Source of the DNA: UBA1422 sp963676385
GTDB taxonomy: Bacteria > Bacillota > Clostridia > Peptostreptococcales > Anaerovoracaceae
Direction: 5' to 3'
DNA: 64,000 nucleotides
Assembly (NCBI GenBank): GCA_963676385.2
Contig: CAXXMM010000002.1
Span: forward strand, 1-64,000
The notes beneath the pieces were generated by a model that saw nothing but the letters and a program-made list of their open reading frames with translations, was not told the origin of the DNA and did not search any database. Positions 18,450 to 27,865 of this stretch are shown piece after piece; within the stretch, counting starts at the first letter, position 1, and every line of letters starts with the position of its first letter. A program made the position numbers and the translations under genes.

Positions 18450-19949
18450 ATGAGTACATATTCAGAAAAGAAACTTTATGGACGTGGGTTCACTGTTTTG
18501 TCAGATGAAGACATCGAAAAAATTCATAATGCGTCAGCAGAAATTTTGGAAGATACTGGCGTATATATCGCTAGTAAAAAAGCGCAGGAATTAATGAATG
18601 GTATCGGATGCATCATCGACAAAGAGAATAACAGAGTACGCATTCCGAAAAATGTGGTTATCGATGCGCTGGCTTCGCTACCCAAAATCCCACAAGGGAT
18701 GCAGCTCCCGGTCTATGGCAGAGATGGAGACGAGCTGACAAAAATAACGGCTGGAGCAGATGAGATAACGATAAGTTGCTCTGGCGTATGCACAAATATT
18801 TTGGATCCATTCACAGGTGAACGCAGACTACCAACACTAAAGGACGTAGAAGATACTGCAAAACTATGTGACGCAGTCCCTGAAATATTAAACTATCAGA
18901 TTGCGGTGTCGGCAGAGGATGTACCAAAGGAACTGATGGTTCTGTATCAACATGCGGCAATACTTAAAAACTACACAAAAATGTTTAGCAATATGAACGA
19001 AAACCCATGGATTTTCGGAAAGCAGATACGGATGCTGCAGTTGGTTGCCGGTGGAGCAGACAAGTTAATGGAAAAGCCGTTTTTCGGCTATGGCCTTGAC
19101 CCAATAAGCCCGCTTGCGTTTGATACAAACGAGATTGAAATGACAATTATGGGCGTTGAGGCGGGCTTATCGCCTAGTGTATTTAATGACACGATGGCTG
19201 GAGCAACAGGTCCGGCCACACTGGCTGGCGCGCTCACTGTTTCAGTTGCTGAATATTTAGCGGGGATTGTATTTGTACAGTCCATACAGAGAGGCGCATT
19301 TGTATCAATCGGAACATCATCAAGCATTTTTGATATGAAAGTAATGAATATGCCGATTGGTGCTGCGGAGCATGCATTATACAGTGTTGCGGTTGGGCAG
19401 TTTGCCAAGTATTACGGTGTGGGTTGCACCGCAGGTGCAGGGTAGGTAGACAGTAAATGCATCGATTTTCAGGCCGGTGTTGAATCGGCACTGACCTGGT
19501 TGCTTCCGGCTCTTTCCGGAGCAGGTACATTATATGGCGCAGGCATCATTGATAATGCAATGACATTTAGCCCGGCAAAGGTCCTTCTGGATGCAGAGAC
19601 AATCAGACAGGTCAGCCGTGTTCTGGATGGAATTCAGGTCAATGATAATACCATTGCTTTGGATCTTATCAAAAAGGTTGGGCCTCGAGGGAGTTTCCTT
19701 GGAGAAAAACATACCGTAAAGAATTATCGCAAGGAACAATCTCAGGCTGAACTTTTCGATCGAAGACCATACGGGGTGTGGGAAGATGATGGCAGCAAGG
19801 ATGCATTCGAAAGGGCAACCGAAAAGGCAAAATATATCATTGAGAATCACAAACCAACTCCGCTCGCCCCTGAAATTCTCAAAGGGATTGACGATATTCT
19901 CGAAGAAGCATGCGAAGAAAAAAACCTCAAAGGATGGGATAAGAAATAA
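18450..19949 (+). CDS. mttB: Trimethylamine:corrinoid methyltransferase MttB with in-frame UAG (pyrrolysine)
   Basis: Read through a single in-frame TAG at 19443-19445, the gene encodes 499 residues, the normal MttB length (about 495). Without readthrough there would be a 331-residue fragment followed by an in-frame open stretch of 168 codons to TAA at 19949. The UAG is codon 332; pyrrolysine is at 334 in Methanosarcina barkeri MttB. The surroundings match too: CTAGAG, the UAG, then VDSKCIDFQAG, the conserved (S/V)DSK-x2-D-x-Q segment. The enzyme moves a methyl group from trimethylamine to Co(I) of MttC. RBS AAGGAGG is 6 bp before ATG. A nonsense-mutated non-Pyl homologue is the alternative but is unlikely given the exact position and intact 3' part. 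Confidence 0.9.
19443..19445 (+). other. In-frame UAG codon, predicted pyrrolysine
   Basis: TAG codon 332 of mttB, aligned with the known Pyl site of MttB proteins; the frame continues uninterrupted for 167 more sense codons after it. No pylT, pylS or pylBCD is visible in this window. Confidence 0.85.
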
Positions 19950-20047
19950 ACGATCAAAGAAGGGCTTAACGAAACAGTTATTATTGAATCTCCCATAACC
20001 CGGCAAGGAGTCGGCATAAGAGATGATATAAGAAATCAGCATGTAGC

Positions 20048-20075
20048 AACCGCCTCTGTACTGACAGAGGCGGTT
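20048..20075 (+). terminator. Terminator of the mttCB operon
   Basis: A perfect 12-bp stem (AACCGCCTCTGT) with an ACTG loop, running into TTTTG, about 100 bp after the mttB stop. Confidence 0.85.
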
Positions 20076-20095
20076 TTGCTTGTAGTTTAATAGCA

Positions 20096-20122
20096 GTTCC
20101 CACCGCAGAATGCGGGGGGAAC
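20096..20122. repeat. GC-rich hairpin in the intergenic region
   Basis: GTTCCC pairs with GGGAAC and CCGCA with TGCGG around a GAA loop, with one internal mismatch. There is no T tail. It lies between the mttB terminator and the next promoter; the remaining sequence to 20299 shows no gene. Confidence 0.4.
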
Positions 20123-20299
20123 AAATAGCAAACCCAGGAAGAGGTCAGGAAGGAGAGTTGAGGCACGGGCATACTGAGGGTCACGATAATAAATAGTAGG
20201 CGTCGACGCATTGCGGCAATAAATGATAGAATATTTGAACTATTAACCGTTAATCATAATTGTACATAGGTAAAATAATGAACAGCGGTAAAAAAATTA

Positions 20300-20327
20300 T
20301 TGACTTTCGCTTTCCGCGGATTATAAT
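20300..20327 (+). promoter_or_regulatory. Promoter of the GPH symporter operon
   Basis: TTGACT (20300-20305), a 16-bp spacer and a perfect TATAAT (20322-20327), with about 55 bp of leader before the first gene. Confidence 0.7.
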
Positions 20328-20382
20328 AAAGATAAATACCAAGTAGTTGTATCATTTATTTTATTAAAAAGGAAGTGAAATT

Positions 20383-21801
20383 ATGACTAAATCAACAAAC
20401 CCAACGCTTACGGGTGGTCGAAAATTTGGGTATGAGTCAGGGATTGTATCGGAATCAATTCTGTACAATATGTTTTATGTTTACTTTATTATTTTTCTCA
20501 CAAATACAGTTGGTATGAAACCTGCCTTGGCAGGTACGGTTAGTTTGATTGCTGTGCTGGTTGACGCCTTAACAGATCCTATTATCGGATATTTGACGGA
20601 CAAGAAAGGTGTCGACAAAAAGAAGTTTATTATTTTTGGCGGAATTGCCATGGGCTTTCTGTTTACTGCTTCATTCATCGTGTTGGATGGCAGCCAATTG
20701 TCCATGTTTTTCTACTATGTGATTATCTCATCATTGTTTTGGTGTGCATATACTTGTTTGACAATTCCTTACTATTCCATATGCCCACAACTTACAGAAG
20801 ATTATGATGAACGTACCAAGATTAGAGGGGTAAGCTCCTTTATTAATTCATTTGCAATTTATGCAGGAATCGTGTTCCCAGTGGTATTCATTAGCATGTA
20901 TATGGAAAAAGGTGTCAGTGCGAATCTTAGCTGGACGCTTTCAGCTGCAACGATTTCCTTGATCGCAGTTATTTTTGCTGTCATTATCTATGTATCCCTG
21001 AAAAAAGTAAAATTGATTGAAATCAATGAGCCAGATGAAACGTTAGACAACAAAAAGGGCCCTGGAATCTTCAAGACCTATTTGGAAATTATGAAATTAA
21101 AACCTATTAGATTTTTTGTGCCTTTTGTATTCATCTATTTGTTTGGCAGCGCCATGGTGTCCAGCAATACTCAATATTTGATTCAATATAGAGTGGGGGC
21201 GAACCCGGAACTTGTTACACTTACCATGATTGTCTTGTGCATCACGATGATGGTTTTTGCCAGTATTACAACCTGGCTTGCCACAAAAACCGACAGAAAA
21301 ACTGCACTGATTATCATATTTGGTATTGCCGCAGTAGGGGTGATAGGTTGTAAGATTCATGGCATTGACAGCATCTTTATGGTATATGTGCTCACCTTTG
21401 TCAGCACAATTGCAACCGCAGGTTTCTGGACTTTGTTCTACAACTTTGCATATGACATCATCGCCTTAGATGAATATGCCAACGGCACAAGGCGGGAAGG
21501 GGCAATCACTGCATTCCCCCAACTAGTTCAGAAGTTGGGAAATGCTGTAGGACTCTGGACATTTGGTATGATACTGGCAGCAGTTGGATATGATGCAACC
21601 CTTACAACTCAAAGCCATGATACCATTATAGGAATTGAAAATGTATCAACAATCTATCTTGCCATTGCGATTATTGTTTCTATTTTCTTCATCATCTTAT
21701 ATCCTATTTCGAAAAAGCGATATAACATGCTGAACGAGGCCTTAGAGAAAAAACGAAATGGGGAAGCATATCGTACAGACGAGTTAGATAAAATCATGTA
21801 G
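20383..21801 (+). CDS. GPH-family (MelB-like) cation:glycoside symporter
   Basis: A 472-residue membrane protein with about 12 spans. The N-terminal signature KFGYESGIVSESILYN and DALTDPIIGYLTDKK are characteristic of the GPH family, in which the Asp residues bind the coupling cation. NGTRREGAITAFPQLVQKLGNAVG in the C-terminal half is the second GPH signature. It is the first gene of an operon with aldolase, aminotransferase and sugar-kinase genes, so it should import their substrate, probably a sugar-like or aminopolyol compound. RBS AAAGGAAGTG. Confidence 0.88.
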   Translation: MTKSTNPTLTGGRKFGYESGIVSESILYNMFYVYFIIFLTNTVGMKPALAGTVSLIAVLVDALTDPIIGYLTDKKGVDKKKFIIFGGIAMGFLFTASFIVLDGSQLSMFFYYVIISSLFWCAYTCLTIPYYSICPQLTEDYDERTKIRGVSSFINSFAIYAGIVFPVVFISMYMEKGVSANLSWTLSAATISLIAVIFAVIIYVSLKKVKLIEINEPDETLDNKKGPGIFKTYLEIMKLKPIRFFVPFVFIYLFGSAMVSSNTQYLIQYRVGANPELVTLTMIVLCITMMVFASITTWLATKTDRKTALIIIFGIAAVGVIGCKIHGIDSIFMVYVLTFVSTIATAGFWTLFYNFAYDIIALDEYANGTRREGAITAFPQLVQKLGNAVGLWTFGMILAAVGYDATLTTQSHDTIIGIENVSTIYLAIAIIVSIFFIILYPISKKRYNMLNEALEKKRNGEAYRTDELDKIM

Positions 21802-21830
21802 GAACAATAACATTACGAAAGAGGAAGATT

Positions 21831-22472
21831 ATGAATATTGGTGAAGCAAAAAAAAGGGTGTGTGATGGTGGAAAAGCGTTGCTGGAGAAAAATTTGGTGG
21901 CGGCAACCTGGGGCAATGTAAGCTGTAGAATTGACGAAAACACTATGGCGATTACACCCAGCGGAATTCCATATGAAATGCTTACCCCCGACGATATGAC
22001 CATCGTCAAAATTCAAGATTTATCCTATGAAGGGAAAAAGCCTTCCTCGGAAGCCCCTATGCATGCAGCTTTGTATCAAAATAGACCGGAAGTGAATGCC
22101 ATCATTCACTTCCACTCTCTGTATGCATGCACCGCTTCGGTTTTGGGGGAAGATGTTCCACCGTATTTAGAGGATATGGCACAAATCGTTGGCGCAAGCA
22201 TTCGGGTTTGCAAACATGCCCTAACCGGCAGTCCTGAATTGGTCAAAGCAGTTTTAGAAAATTTGGATGGCAGATTTGCAACGCTTCTTGCAAATCATGG
22301 GGCGGTTTGTCTGGGAAGAGATATGGAAGAAGCGTTCGCAGCAGGACTGATTACTGAAAAGGCTTGCCATGCCCATTTGATGATAAAAACCATTGGTGGA
22401 GGAACCCCTTTAGACAGCACCCTTGCAGAAAAATTTCATGAATACTATTTAAACACCTATCAAAAGCGATAA
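21831..22472 (+). CDS. Class II aldolase/adducin family protein (FucA/AraD-like)
   Basis: A 213-residue enzyme of typical FucA/AraD length. GNVSCRID and ITPSGIPYE form the phosphate-binding regions, SSEAPMHAALYQ carries the catalytic Glu, HFHS holds two of the zinc ligands and LANHGAVCLG supplies the third His. Members cleave fuculose-1-phosphate-type sugars or epimerise ribulose-5-phosphate. With the FGGY kinase two genes downstream, a kinase-then-aldolase pathway of sugar breakdown is suggested. RBS AAAGAGGAAG. Confidence 0.88.
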   Translation: MNIGEAKKRVCDGGKALLEKNLVAATWGNVSCRIDENTMAITPSGIPYEMLTPDDMTIVKIQDLSYEGKKPSSEAPMHAALYQNRPEVNAIIHFHSLYACTASVLGEDVPPYLEDMAQIVGASIRVCKHALTGSPELVKAVLENLDGRFATLLANHGAVCLGRDMEEAFAAGLITEKACHAHLMIKTIGGGTPLDSTLAEKFHEYYLNTYQKR

Positions 22473-22489
22473 AGGAAACGAGGGACAAA

Positions 22490-23935
22490 ATGGAGAAGAT
22501 CATAAAAGAATACAGCATTGACCAAGCATATTTGGAATTGGATAGAGTCGCAAAGGAAGCTCCAAGAAAAATAAAGGAATCCGCACTGAAAGAATATAGG
22601 GAATACTACGCAGAAAAATGCAAAAAATCAAAAGAATTGTATGACCGAGCAAAAGAACTGATCCCCGGTGGCGTGCAGCATAACCTTGCATTAAATCATC
22701 CGTTCCCGTTGGCAATGAAAAAAGCGGATGGCGCCTTTCTTTGGGATTTAGATGACAATAAATACATCGATTTTTTGCAGGCGGGAGGCCCTACCTTGCT
22801 TGGCAGCAATTATAAAGCAGTTCAGGATAAGGTGATAGAATTGATTCGGGACTGCGGCCCCACAACAGGGTTGCTTCATGAATATGAATACAAGATTGCT
22901 GAGATTATCCATAAACATATGCCTACAGTAGAAATGTTTAGAATGTTGGCATCCGGTTCGGAAGCAACCATGGCGTCTTTTCGTATCGCAAGAGCGGCAA
23001 CAAAACATTTAAAACTAATAAAGGTGGCGGGAGCCTATCATGGATGGAATGATCAGGCGATTTTTGACATTCGCGCAGCGGGTACAGGCGGATCATATGC
23101 TGTCGGCGTGCCGGAAGATTCTTATAAGCACACCCAGGCGGTTTTGGTCAATGATGAAGAGGGACTTGAAGCACAAATGAAAAAAAATGACGGAAACGGC
23201 GGAACAGCATGTGTGATTCTTGAACCTATCGGACCGGAAAGCGGCATGAGGCCATGCAAAAAAGAGTATATCCAAAAGGCAAGAGAGCTTTGCGACAAAT
23301 ACGGTGCATTGTTGATTTTTGATGAAGTTGTCACCGGATTTCGTACCGGCCTTGGCGGCGCACAAGCGTATTTTGGTGTAGAGTCTGATTTGACTGTCTT
23401 TGGCAAAATATTGGGTGGTGGTTATCCTGCTGCGGGTGCAGTGGGTGGAAAGAAACAATATATGCAAAGGTTGGCACCGGGGCTAGGCGACAATAATGGC
23501 AAAGTAATGGTGGGAGGCACATTGTCAGCAAACCCACTAACTTGTTGCGCCGGTTATCATACAATACTTGAAATGGAGAAAACAGATGCCCCAAGAATTG
23601 CTGCCCTTCAAGGCGACAAATTATGTGAAGGGATGAAAAAACAAAGAGATAAATACGGATTGCCTTTTGCAATATTCAATCAAGGGTCTATCGTACACTT
23701 GGATGCAACCGGGATTATGAACTTTACCATAACGCCTGAAAATGTTGAAAGAGTAATGAAGGAAAGCGGCATCAGAGGACCTTACCTTGCTGACTTGGGA
23801 ATGGCGCTCACCGCAACCGGGATGATTAACATTTCTGCAAGCAGAATGTATATGTCTTTGGCAGATACAGATGAAATTGTGGACGATGCCATAGAAAAAA
23901 TTGGTGAAGTTTTTTCCAACTATGAGAAGCAATAG
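22490..23935 (+). CDS. Class III PLP aminotransferase / glutamate-1-semialdehyde aminomutase-like
   Basis: A 481-residue PLP enzyme. GSEATMASFRIARAATK binds the cofactor phosphate, LIFDEVVTGFR gives the Asp that contacts the pyridine nitrogen, and Lys306 in FGKILGGGYPAAGAVGG is the Schiff-base lysine. The overall pattern is of glutamate-1-semialdehyde 2,1-aminomutase-like proteins, but an N-terminal extension of about 60 residues and a catabolic setting argue against haem synthesis. It may remove or transfer an amino group from the compound taken up by the GPH symporter. RBS GAGGG. Confidence 0.82.
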   Translation: MEKIIKEYSIDQAYLELDRVAKEAPRKIKESALKEYREYYAEKCKKSKELYDRAKELIPGGVQHNLALNHPFPLAMKKADGAFLWDLDDNKYIDFLQAGGPTLLGSNYKAVQDKVIELIRDCGPTTGLLHEYEYKIAEIIHKHMPTVEMFRMLASGSEATMASFRIARAATKHLKLIKVAGAYHGWNDQAIFDIRAAGTGGSYAVGVPEDSYKHTQAVLVNDEEGLEAQMKKNDGNGGTACVILEPIGPESGMRPCKKEYIQKARELCDKYGALLIFDEVVTGFRTGLGGAQAYFGVESDLTVFGKILGGGYPAAGAVGGKKQYMQRLAPGLGDNNGKVMVGGTLSANPLTCCAGYHTILEMEKTDAPRIAALQGDKLCEGMKKQRDKYGLPFAIFNQGSIVHLDATGIMNFTITPENVERVMKESGIRGPYLADLGMALTATGMINISASRMYMSLADTDEIVDDAIEKIGEVFSNYEKQ

Positions 23936-23952
23936 AAAGAAGAGGTGCTGTT

Positions 23953-25440
23953 ATGGAAAATAGTTATATTGCAGCATATGATTTTGGGACAAGTTCGGTA
24001 AAGGCTGTTCTGATGGATACAGAAGGTAGCTTATACGCTTCCGCAACCGCAGCATATCCAATTTATGAGCCAAAAATCAGTTTTGTTGAACAGGATCCGG
24101 AAGAATATTGGCAGGCAATTATTGCATCAACAAAAGATGTTTTGGAAAAAAGTCAGATAAAAAAAGAGGATGTAAAAGCGGTAGTCTTCTCTACTCAGGC
24201 AATGGGCATCATACCGGTGGGGGAAGATGGTAGAACTTTGCATAGAAATATCTCTTGGATTGACGGCCGGGGAGGCAAAGAGGCGGTGGAAGTCAATGAG
24301 TTGGTTGGAGCGGAGATTGTCGGCGCCAAGGATGTAATCCCAAAACTATTGTGGATAAAAAAGAACGAACCGGAAATCTATAACAAAACAAAGTATTTCC
24401 TAAATGTCAATGGGTACCTTCTCTATAGAACCACAGGGCGTTTTGTCTCAGAACTTTCAGGGGCGGCTAGTTATGGCATAGATATACAAAAGAATCAGTG
24501 GCTTTTTGAACTATATGATGCCATTGGCATTGATACAGGGAAACTGCCGCCAATCATCAATTCAACTGATAAAGTTGGAAATCTCACCAAGGAGGCCGCC
24601 CAATGGATGGGGTTGACCACCGACACAGAAGTTTATGGGGGATGTGATGATGTGCAGGCTGCCGTATTAGGCTCCGGATGCAGCAGTAATGGGGAAGCAC
24701 ATATCTATTTAGGCTCATCCGCATGGTATTGCCCTGTGACCGACAAGTATTTTGATGCCAAAAATGGTGGGGTAACAACCAAAAGTGCTGACCCAAAACT
24801 GAATGTCATGCCCGGCGTGACTCAATCCGCTTGTATGACCGCTGATTGGGCAATGAGTACGTTGTATAAAGATAAAAGAGACGAAGTAGAAGATATCTAT
24901 CGCTTTGTTGAAAATGAAGTGAAAGACATACCCGCCGGATCAGAGAACCTATTAAGCACTCCTTGGATTTACGGAGAATATTGTCCCATCAAATCTGAAA
25001 CGGTCAGGGGATCATTCTTCAATTTGTCAAATATTCATAACCGCGCCCACATCATGCGGGCCGTGTATGAAGGGATTTGCTATAACCTGAGATTGACAAT
25101 GGAAAACTATGTGACAGATTTTGGAATCCAAGTTGAAGATATCACTGTCATTGGCGGAGGCACTAGAAGTGAAACCTGGATGCAGATGTTTTCTGATGTT
25201 TTGGGCATGAATGTTAAAACCATTAAAGATGATAGGTATGCGGGAGCATTAGGTGGCGGTATTTGTGCAGCAATCGGCATGGGCAGGTATCCGGACTTTG
25301 AAAGCACAAAAAAGATGATTACACAGGATAGAATCTATCGGCCTCAAAAGTCAAACACGTTGATCTATGACAGATTGTTTGCAGAGTACAAGAATTACTA
25401 TGTTGCTACAAAGGAAATTTTTGAACGGTTAAACGGATAG
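23953..25440 (+). CDS. FGGY-family carbohydrate kinase (xylulokinase/gluconokinase-like)
   Basis: A 495-residue sugar kinase. The N-terminal ATP motif is AYDFGTSSVKAVLMD, the substrate region SWIDGRGGKEAVE and the catalytic Asp segment GGCDDVQAAVLGSG; VIGGGTRSETWMQMFSDVLG is the FGGY signature in the second domain. It phosphorylates a polyol or ketose, presumably feeding the class II aldolase in the same operon. RBS AGAGGTG. Confidence 0.88.
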   Translation: MENSYIAAYDFGTSSVKAVLMDTEGSLYASATAAYPIYEPKISFVEQDPEEYWQAIIASTKDVLEKSQIKKEDVKAVVFSTQAMGIIPVGEDGRTLHRNISWIDGRGGKEAVEVNELVGAEIVGAKDVIPKLLWIKKNEPEIYNKTKYFLNVNGYLLYRTTGRFVSELSGAASYGIDIQKNQWLFELYDAIGIDTGKLPPIINSTDKVGNLTKEAAQWMGLTTDTEVYGGCDDVQAAVLGSGCSSNGEAHIYLGSSAWYCPVTDKYFDAKNGGVTTKSADPKLNVMPGVTQSACMTADWAMSTLYKDKRDEVEDIYRFVENEVKDIPAGSENLLSTPWIYGEYCPIKSETVRGSFFNLSNIHNRAHIMRAVYEGICYNLRLTMENYVTDFGIQVEDITVIGGGTRSETWMQMFSDVLGMNVKTIKDDRYAGALGGGICAAIGMGRYPDFESTKKMITQDRIYRPQKSNTLIYDRLFAEYKNYYVATKEIFERLNG

Positions 25441-25468
25441 AAACGCGGAAAACAGATGAAAGGGCAGC

Positions 25469-25975
25469 ATGAAAATTTTCATTAAGCCGGAGAAAAACAA
25501 ACTGATAGAAACCGGCATATTAACAATTTGGTTTTTCTCAATGACAATTGGTTGCTCGTTTTTTACAGACGTGCCAATGTGGCCCATGTTTTTTGTAACA
25601 ATTAGTTATTATATGAATCCAGACAAAAAAAGAATTCCATCCATTTTTTTAGGTGCATTTACAGGAATTATCGCATCCTATGTTCTAATAAAAGGATCGG
25701 AATTTTTGTCTGGAATAACAGGAGAAAGCCTTGCAATATCAATTGTGTTGCTGTTTGTGTTAGTTGTCATTCTCATGGGTGGCAACGTTTGCCCACTGAT
25801 GTTCAACAATACAGCTTTTGCCTATTTAACCATTGGGACGATTCATATTAATCAGGTTCCCGATTTGGCAGTGGGTTGGGTTTTCATGTTATTTTTTGGA
25901 GGAGGAGTCGCATTAGGTGGCTCTTTTATATTGATTGGGATTGCAAATCATTTTACATCAAGAAATAAGATATGA
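25469..25975 (+). CDS. Small integral membrane protein (DUF1097-like)
   Basis: A 168-residue very hydrophobic protein with about five membrane spans and a charged N-terminus. The composition and the PLMFNNTAFAYLTIGTIH-type segment resemble DUF1097 proteins, but I am not certain of the family. It is the last gene of the GPH/aldolase/kinase operon, 28 bp after the kinase, and could be a transporter accessory or channel. The tetR promoter begins within its 3' end. Confidence 0.55.
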   Translation: MKIFIKPEKNKLIETGILTIWFFSMTIGCSFFTDVPMWPMFFVTISYYMNPDKKRIPSIFLGAFTGIIASYVLIKGSEFLSGITGESLAISIVLLFVLVVILMGGNVCPLMFNNTAFAYLTIGTIHINQVPDLAVGWVFMLFFGGGVALGGSFILIGIANHFTSRNKI

Positions 25976-26007
25976 TATAATAAATCGTATTATTGAATAC
26001 AATAATA
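25953..26007 (+). promoter_or_regulatory. tetR promoter with palindromic operator
   Basis: TTACAT (25953-25958), a 17-bp spacer and TATAAT (25976-25981) form the promoter. TATTATTG and CAATAATA, separated by 4 bp (25988-26007), form a perfect dyad over the start of transcription. Autoregulation by the TetR protein is likely. Confidence 0.65.
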
Positions 26008-26026
26008 GCTTTTCGGGGAGGATATC

Positions 26027-26620
26027 ATGACGGCCAAAAAAAATTTATGCCAAAGAAAAAAAGAGAATAATATTGAGGCAATTGTAAGAGAAGCGAAGCA
26101 CGTCTTTGAAGAAAAAGGCTATCATAATACATCGGTGAAAGAATTGTGTGAAAGAGTCATGATTTCAAAGACTACTTTTTTTAATTACTTTACCAACAAA
26201 GTTGCTATCCTTGAAATCATTGCAGATGAGACAGTGGAAGAAGTAAAAGCTGAGATTCTCGCAAAAGCAGAAACTGAAAAAGACCCTGTTAAAATCATTT
26301 TTGCAATTTATAGTAGGATGCTTTCCGATGTCTTGGGATATCCTGGAGTGGCCTCTACAACGTACGAATATTTGCTCAAAAATACTGCATTGCAAGGGTT
26401 AAACGATAAATATAAATCATTAATCATGACATACATCATTGAAGCAAAAGCCAACAAGCAAATAAATGCAACCATCCCTAATGAAATTGTTTATAGTATT
26501 ATTGATGGCTGTTTTCTGTCGGTGATATTTTCATATAATGACCAAGACAAAAAAAAATTGCTCACCCAATTATTAGAAGCAACCTTGGGATTTTTGAATT
26601 GGCCGGGGCCGAGCCAATAA
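26027..26620 (+). CDS. TetR/AcrR family transcriptional regulator
   Basis: A 197-residue protein preceded by GGGGAGG. The N-terminal HTH is VREAKHVFEEKGYHNTSVKELCERVMISKTTFFNYFTNKVAIL, a canonical TetR fold with the recognition helix at TTFFNYF. The helical ligand-binding domain is not recognisable as a known subgroup. It lies directly after the carbohydrate operon with its own promoter and palindrome, and probably controls itself and perhaps that operon. Confidence 0.88.
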   Translation: MTAKKNLCQRKKENNIEAIVREAKHVFEEKGYHNTSVKELCERVMISKTTFFNYFTNKVAILEIIADETVEEVKAEILAKAETEKDPVKIIFAIYSRMLSDVLGYPGVASTTYEYLLKNTALQGLNDKYKSLIMTYIIEAKANKQINATIPNEIVYSIIDGCFLSVIFSYNDQDKKKLLTQLLEATLGFLNWPGPSQ

Positions 26621-26647
26621 GCCAAGACTACAAATCACGCACTGTTC

Positions 26648-26671
26648 AAAGCCGATCTATGAATCGGCTTT
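26648..26671 (+). terminator. Terminator after tetR
   Basis: A 9-bp stem AAAGCCGAT with loop CTATGA, followed by TTTTTATTTT. Confidence 0.85.
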
Positions 26672-26743
26672 TTATTTTAGGGAATTGGGGGAACTGACCT
26701 TTCTCAAACAGCATAACCTGCCCATTGAATAGGAGAGGAACAA

Positions 26744-27634
26744 TCAATACCCAATCCTGAAAGAATCCAGCATTTTCTTGAATGCATCCTGGGCTGAAAG
26801 GCAAGTGTCCATCAGGTAGCCTTTTTCGGTTTTCCATTTTTGTAGACCACGATAATAGAACATCTTCATCTCATCGCTGATGATAAACGGCACGATGCCA
26901 TTTCGCAAACATTCTTTGAACATAATCAGTCTGCCAACGCGTCCGTTGCCATCTTGAAAGGGATGGATTGACTCAAAGCGGCAGTGAAACTCAACGATTT
27001 CCTGAAGTGTCTTAGCACCAGCGTTGTTATATTGGGAAAGGAGTGCGGCCATTTCTGTCTCTACATTCTCAGGCAAGGTGGTCATCACACCGCCCACTTC
27101 GTTGGGAAGGCGTTTGTAATCACCAACGGCAAACCAGTCTTTCCGAAAATCACTGGTCCCACTTTTTAGTGCAAAGTGAAGTTGCTTGATAAAATTCTGT
27201 GATAGTCTGTAATTTGCTTGTTGGATGATCATGTCGATACACTTGAAGTGGTTGGCAGTTTCCACAATATCGTCGACGTTCATGGTTCCCCCTGACTCGC
27301 CAATGGTGTTGGTTTCATAAATGTAACGGGTCTGATCGTGAGTCAGTTGACTGCCCTCCATATGGTTGGAGTTGTAGGTCAGTTCAATTTGAATCTTGTG
27401 ATAAATCCCTCCGGAAGTATGCGCCGTTTGCTCTTCTTTCAAAACATCAAGGAGGGTTTTCGGAGCAGCTAGGTGCTTGTTTTTTCGATTGGGCTTTTGG
27501 GCGTCCTCTGGGATATTCCATGTTTTGCCCGTCAGAAACACACCGGAGATTTTCCCTTGAGCACAGTAATTGCGCACCCCCCGCTGGGACATATTCCATT
27601 TTTTCGCTATATCGGCCACAGACAAATAATTCAT
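26744..27634 (-). CDS. Fic family protein with N-terminal HTH and inhibitory motif
   Basis: A 296-residue protein from an ATG preceded by AAAGGAGGAG. Residues 1-50 form a MerR/excisionase-like DNA-binding domain (LSVADIAKKWNMSQRGVRNYCAQGKI). The (S/T)xxxE(G/N) inhibitory motif of class II Fic proteins is present as SNHMEG. The catalytic Fic motif HPFQDGNGRVGR is complete. Such enzymes transfer AMP (or another phosphate-containing group) to a hydroxyl side chain of a target protein and are kept inactive by the inhibitory Glu. It lies immediately before the CRISPR locus on the opposite strand; a stress or defence role is only a guess. Confidence 0.88.
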   Translation of the reverse strand: MNYLSVADIAKKWNMSQRGVRNYCAQGKISGVFLTGKTWNIPEDAQKPNRKNKHLAAPKTLLDVLKEEQTAHTSGGIYHKIQIELTYNSNHMEGSQLTHDQTRYIYETNTIGESGGTMNVDDIVETANHFKCIDMIIQQANYRLSQNFIKQLHFALKSGTSDFRKDWFAVGDYKRLPNEVGGVMTTLPENVETEMAALLSQYNNAGAKTLQEIVEFHCRFESIHPFQDGNGRVGRLIMFKECLRNGIVPFIISDEMKMFYYRGLQKWKTEKGYLMDTCLSAQDAFKKMLDSFRIGY

Positions 27635-27672
27635 GATGCGCTCCTCCTTTGGTGTAAGGGTATGATATCATA

Positions 27673-27728
27673 TTATCGGCATAAAGTAAATATTAGCTAA
27701 AAGAAATATATAGGTTTTGTGCCGATAA
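27673..27728. promoter_or_regulatory. Paired inverted sites upstream of fic
   Basis: TTATCGGCA (27673-27681) and its exact reverse complement TGCCGATAA (27720-27728) flank 38 bp of AT-rich sequence, 39-94 bp upstream of the fic start. They look like a two-site operator, possibly bound by the HTH of the Fic protein itself. Confidence 0.45.
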
Positions 27729-27865
27729 CGGCAAAACCTGTCGGTGTTAGAAATCAAAAGAAGGCTTACATAAACGAATCATGAAAATTGTTCTGATTAC
27801 TGGGCGATAAAAAGTAACTAGACTTTGGCCTTATGGCACAGTGAAAATAAAAAGATGAAAGTTCC

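Noticed and set aside
18450..19445. mttB as two separate genes or a pseudogene split by a stop codon.
   Set aside because: The second part has no start signal, stays in the same frame, and the TAG is exactly at the pyrrolysine position.
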